Part shown: positions 62,801-64,000 of the stretch, piece after piece
Position numbering within the stretch: the stretch's first letter is position 1
Layout of the letters: every line of letters begins with the position of its first letter
Origin: Kordia jejudonensis
GTDB lineage: Bacteria; Bacteroidota; Bacteroidia; Flavobacteriales; Flavobacteriaceae
Direction: 5' to 3'
Assembly (NCBI RefSeq): GCF_001005315.1
Contig: NZ_LBMG01000030.1
Coordinates: 19,127-83,126 of the forward strand
DNA: 64,000 bases
Notes under the pieces: generated by a model
What the model was told of the DNA's origin: nothing
The model's database searches: none
The model's input: only the letters and a program-made list of their open reading frames with translations
Translations under genes and position numbers: made by a program

Positions 62801-63257
62801 TATTTTGATTATTTCCAACGGTAACACCACGTGAAATGCTTCCAGAGGTATTCAAACCATCAAAAAGTCGTGTTTCAGAAGCTTCTCGATTCGATTTTAA
62901 GGAGACAATTTTATCAATATCAATTGGATTTTCAACAATGACATTCTTATTAAAGCCTGTATATTTTTTTGTTAAGAATTTTGGGTATTGTGTATAGCTT
63001 ACGCGAATGGAATCGGTGGTAATTTTTGAAAGATCGAGATATAGGATTGCTTTTTCAAAATCAATTCGAAAGGCGGTAGTATCAATTTGTTTATTTTTTT
63101 TATCGGTCAGCCGAAATAGATACGGATTAATACTGACCGAATCGAGCACAATCGCATCTTTAACGGCTAGTTTTTTCGTACGGCGATTACTTGTTTGTCC
63201 CTGTAACGAAACAGAGCAAAACAGCGCAATACAACAACATAAGAAAAATAACCTCAT
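59844..63257 (-). CDS. Large outer-membrane beta-barrel protein of unknown function
   Basis: A 1137-residue exported protein (signal about 1-20, SLQGQ). Early beta domains (about 25-330) include VTVGNNQNTVLNSELDLQIS, FIELESKNWKVRAGDVNLE and VYVNGLPVERGENNDYIIDY; the rest alternates aromatic and polar residues like barrel strands to an ARAYF-type end (LRAYF, terminal Phe). YTWNDYNDNDIQELDEFELA (about 800-820) resembles a calcium-binding loop also seen in SprA-like giant barrels. The terminal Phe and size favour an outer-membrane barrel. Not an assigned T9SS component as far as I can tell. Confidence 0.7.
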   Translation of the reverse strand: MRLFFLCCCIALFCSVSLQGQTSNRRTKKLAVKDAIVLDSVSINPYLFRLTDKKNKQIDTTAFRIDFEKAILYLDLSKITTDSIRVSYTQYPKFLTKKYTGFNKNVIVENPIDIDKIVSLKSNREASETRLFDGLNTSGSISRGVTVGNNQNTVLNSELDLQISGKISQNVTLRASIQDANIPIQESGYSQRLDEFDQVFIELESKNWKVRAGDVNLENTETSFMRFQKKVQGVGVVVNLPHENSKTSIFGSGALVRGRYTQSRFQGQEGNQGPYKLTGPNEELFILIVSGSETVYVNGLPVERGENNDYIIDYNAGEITFTSRYPITSEMRISVEYQFTDNNYTRFVAYGGAKYESEKLNIAGYIYSENDSKNQPIQQNLSEEQVAILRDAGDDRDLMTAPSAVEQAFSENRILYKKELVGGVETFVFSNNPDDTLFDVRFSLVGDNQGNYILANAASNGRIYEYVAPIAGVLQGNYEPIVQLVSPTKTQVAVVKGAYTPSKKTDVQFEVGFSNNDQNLFSSIDDDDNQGLATQLNVQQQLLDKDWKIRSFANFNYIDEKFQTIERLYSIEFNRDWNLENTFNAGNQQFLATGLDFSNEKNGTARYSFEYLDFANNATGNRHVLLSDLTFGKLKLQTSGSYLTNETVTTTSDFLRLFARTTYSFTKSWAGAQLSLESNEQQEIATQNFTPLSQRFKAYTAFAGVGDSLKIHAEIGYTYRVNDSLRNDNLQRVNSSNTYFLKSRLIQNKNTQLSLFVNYRTLNQEDETIEDEQSLNSRLVYQQRLFNQLVSLNTVYETNSGALPQQEFTYVQVDQGQGVYTWNDYNDNDIQELDEFELAQFPDEAIYVRVLLPNQIFIKTHQNKFSQVLTLNPSQWSNKKGVQKFLSHFYNQSSFLIDRKIRRANESFNLNPFDGDESENVLGLNQSLRNALFYNRGKQRYTTSYTYLNAKSKNLLSIGSQENINTSHQLQFTHKIGKFWLTDLITSTGKTESISENFLNKNFDINLFKVTPTLSYIFNRNSRFSVFYKYEQKENLIGDLESLTQQKAGISFAYSNQQKVALNGEFSYFQNNFTGNAFSPVGYQMLEGLQPGTNFTWNLIVQKKLTKFLDLNLSYFGRKSETSRTIHTGNVQLRAYF

Positions 63258-63390
63258 CTACAACTAAACTAATTCCGATCAAAAATATTTTAATTTTTGC
63301 AGGAAAAGAAGCTTTTTAGTCGAAACGATACATTTCTCTTGACAATCGGCGATGAAAAATGATAGGAAATGTGTGAAATAGCGGTTTGTG

Positions 63391-63461
63391 AGTTTATAAG
63401 TTTATAAGTTTAATTTTTGAATAACTAATAACGAACAACCAACAACCAACAACCAACAACC
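63391..63461. repeat. Two short tandem repeats in a gene-free gap
   Basis: AGTTTATA repeats 2.75 times (63391-63412), and AACAACC repeats four times exactly (63434-63461). The gap from 63258 to 63671 has no convincing gene; an in-frame ATG at 63537 could lengthen the next gene. Confidence 0.75.
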
Positions 63462-63671
63462 AGCAGTTGGTTAATTTATGTATACCTGATTTTTAGTAAT
63501 TTACGAAATAAGGAGTCCGAAAAAGGGTCGATTTCTATGCTTTTCGGTACTCTGAAACGGTACTCTTTTGATGCCCTAAAATCACCATATTTTCGATTGA
63601 TTTTTAACTGTTTATCCATTGCTAAAAAGTATCCGTTTTCTCATGTAATTATAACAAAAATACACGGAAAA

Positions 63672-63908
63672 ATGGTACGTAAAGAACAAACTAAAAGAAA
63701 GTCAATTTTAGACAAGCTAGATTTGGATTCGATTCCTAGATCTACCAAGCCACTCATTGATACAAATAAGATATTGAAGCACCCTGTGACTAAAGTAGTC
63801 ATTTGCGGTGTGGCAATTTATGGAATCCTTAAAGTGTCAAAATACTTTGTAAATGCTTATGCAGAACTTATTCGGGCTTCAAAAAATTTGAGCGATGCTT
63901 GTAAATAG
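63672..63908 (+). CDS. Small hypothetical membrane protein
   Basis: A 78-residue protein: basic N-terminus (MVRKEQTKRKSILDKLDLDS), then one hydrophobic helix (about 42-60, VVICGVAIYGILKVSKYF) and a short tail. A longer reading from an ATG at 63537 (123 residues) is possible, but the extra 45 residues have no clear pattern. No family recognised. The last 90 bases of the window hold nothing I can name. Confidence 0.5.
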   Translation: MVRKEQTKRKSILDKLDLDSIPRSTKPLIDTNKILKHPVTKVVICGVAIYGILKVSKYFVNAYAELIRASKNLSDACK

Positions 63909-64000
63909 TAAATAAAACATAAGCTTTTCCTTTTATACTGACTTTGATCAATTTTTTGCTGTTTTATCGTGACCCCTTTCATAAGAGTATGATATTTCCT

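Noticed and set aside
63434..63461. Tandem AACAACC repeats as a possible CRISPR array
   Set aside because: Units are 7 bp without spacers; no cas genes in the window.

Overview
The window is low-GC chromosomal DNA from a marine-type member of the Bacteroidota, most likely a Flavobacteriaceae of the Kordia kind (the genus is an inference). The signs are type IX secretion C-terminal sorting domains, a GldM-like lipoprotein, an OMP_b-brl_3 TonB-dependent receptor, many LytTR regulators, three-gene succinate dehydrogenase, TANNTTTG promoter boxes, few Shine-Dalgarno sequences, and short GG-leader peptides of the kind annotated in this phylum as class I lanthipeptides. No rRNA, tRNA or CRISPR array was seen.

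Layout. 1-1204: end of a propeller-type secreted protein and an alpha/beta hydrolase. 1293-13066: secreted TPR proteins, a LytS/LytTR pair divergent from a TonB receptor, a membrane GAF-AraC regulator, and a class C beta-lactamase-like hydrolase with five N-terminal repeats. 13067-21747: a repeat-rich gap, a YwqG-like protein, a 7TM kinase/LytTR pair, and three secreted proteins (CAP plus lectin, trefoil-like, LRR-like). 21992-23825: rimK and an aspartoacylase-like hydrolase. 25077-28608: sdhCAB. 28687-36810: M28 peptidase, then two T9SS cargo genes flanking a TPR kinase/LytTR pair, then a membrane MutS-like ATPase. 36966-39828: GldM-like lipoprotein, hydrolase, ECF sigma factor and probable anti-sigma protein.

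39979-47682 is the most unusual region. Eight GG-leader, mostly Cys-rich precursor peptide genes, three of them under 60 codons, surround two paralogous membrane receptors (periplasmic TPR, one TM helix, cytoplasmic AraC HTH). It reads as a duplicated module: receptor plus three precursors, twice. No lanthionine synthetase or transporter gene is present. The island lies between methionine aminotransferase and an omega-amidase-like gene, which probably belong to one pathway. 47891-63908 is largely housekeeping: thioredoxin, a LytS/LytTR pair, amidase, Ig-like lipoprotein, ComF, a methyltransferase, glyS, a DUF2339 protein and a large outer-membrane protein.

Working together: there are four kinase/LytTR pairs and three membrane AraC regulators. 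LytTR-type 21-bp direct repeats are visible upstream of the TonB receptor, of both T9SS genes and of one LytS operon, so local regulons can be proposed. Intergenic DNA holds at least three dispersed repeat families, two with terminal inverted repeats.
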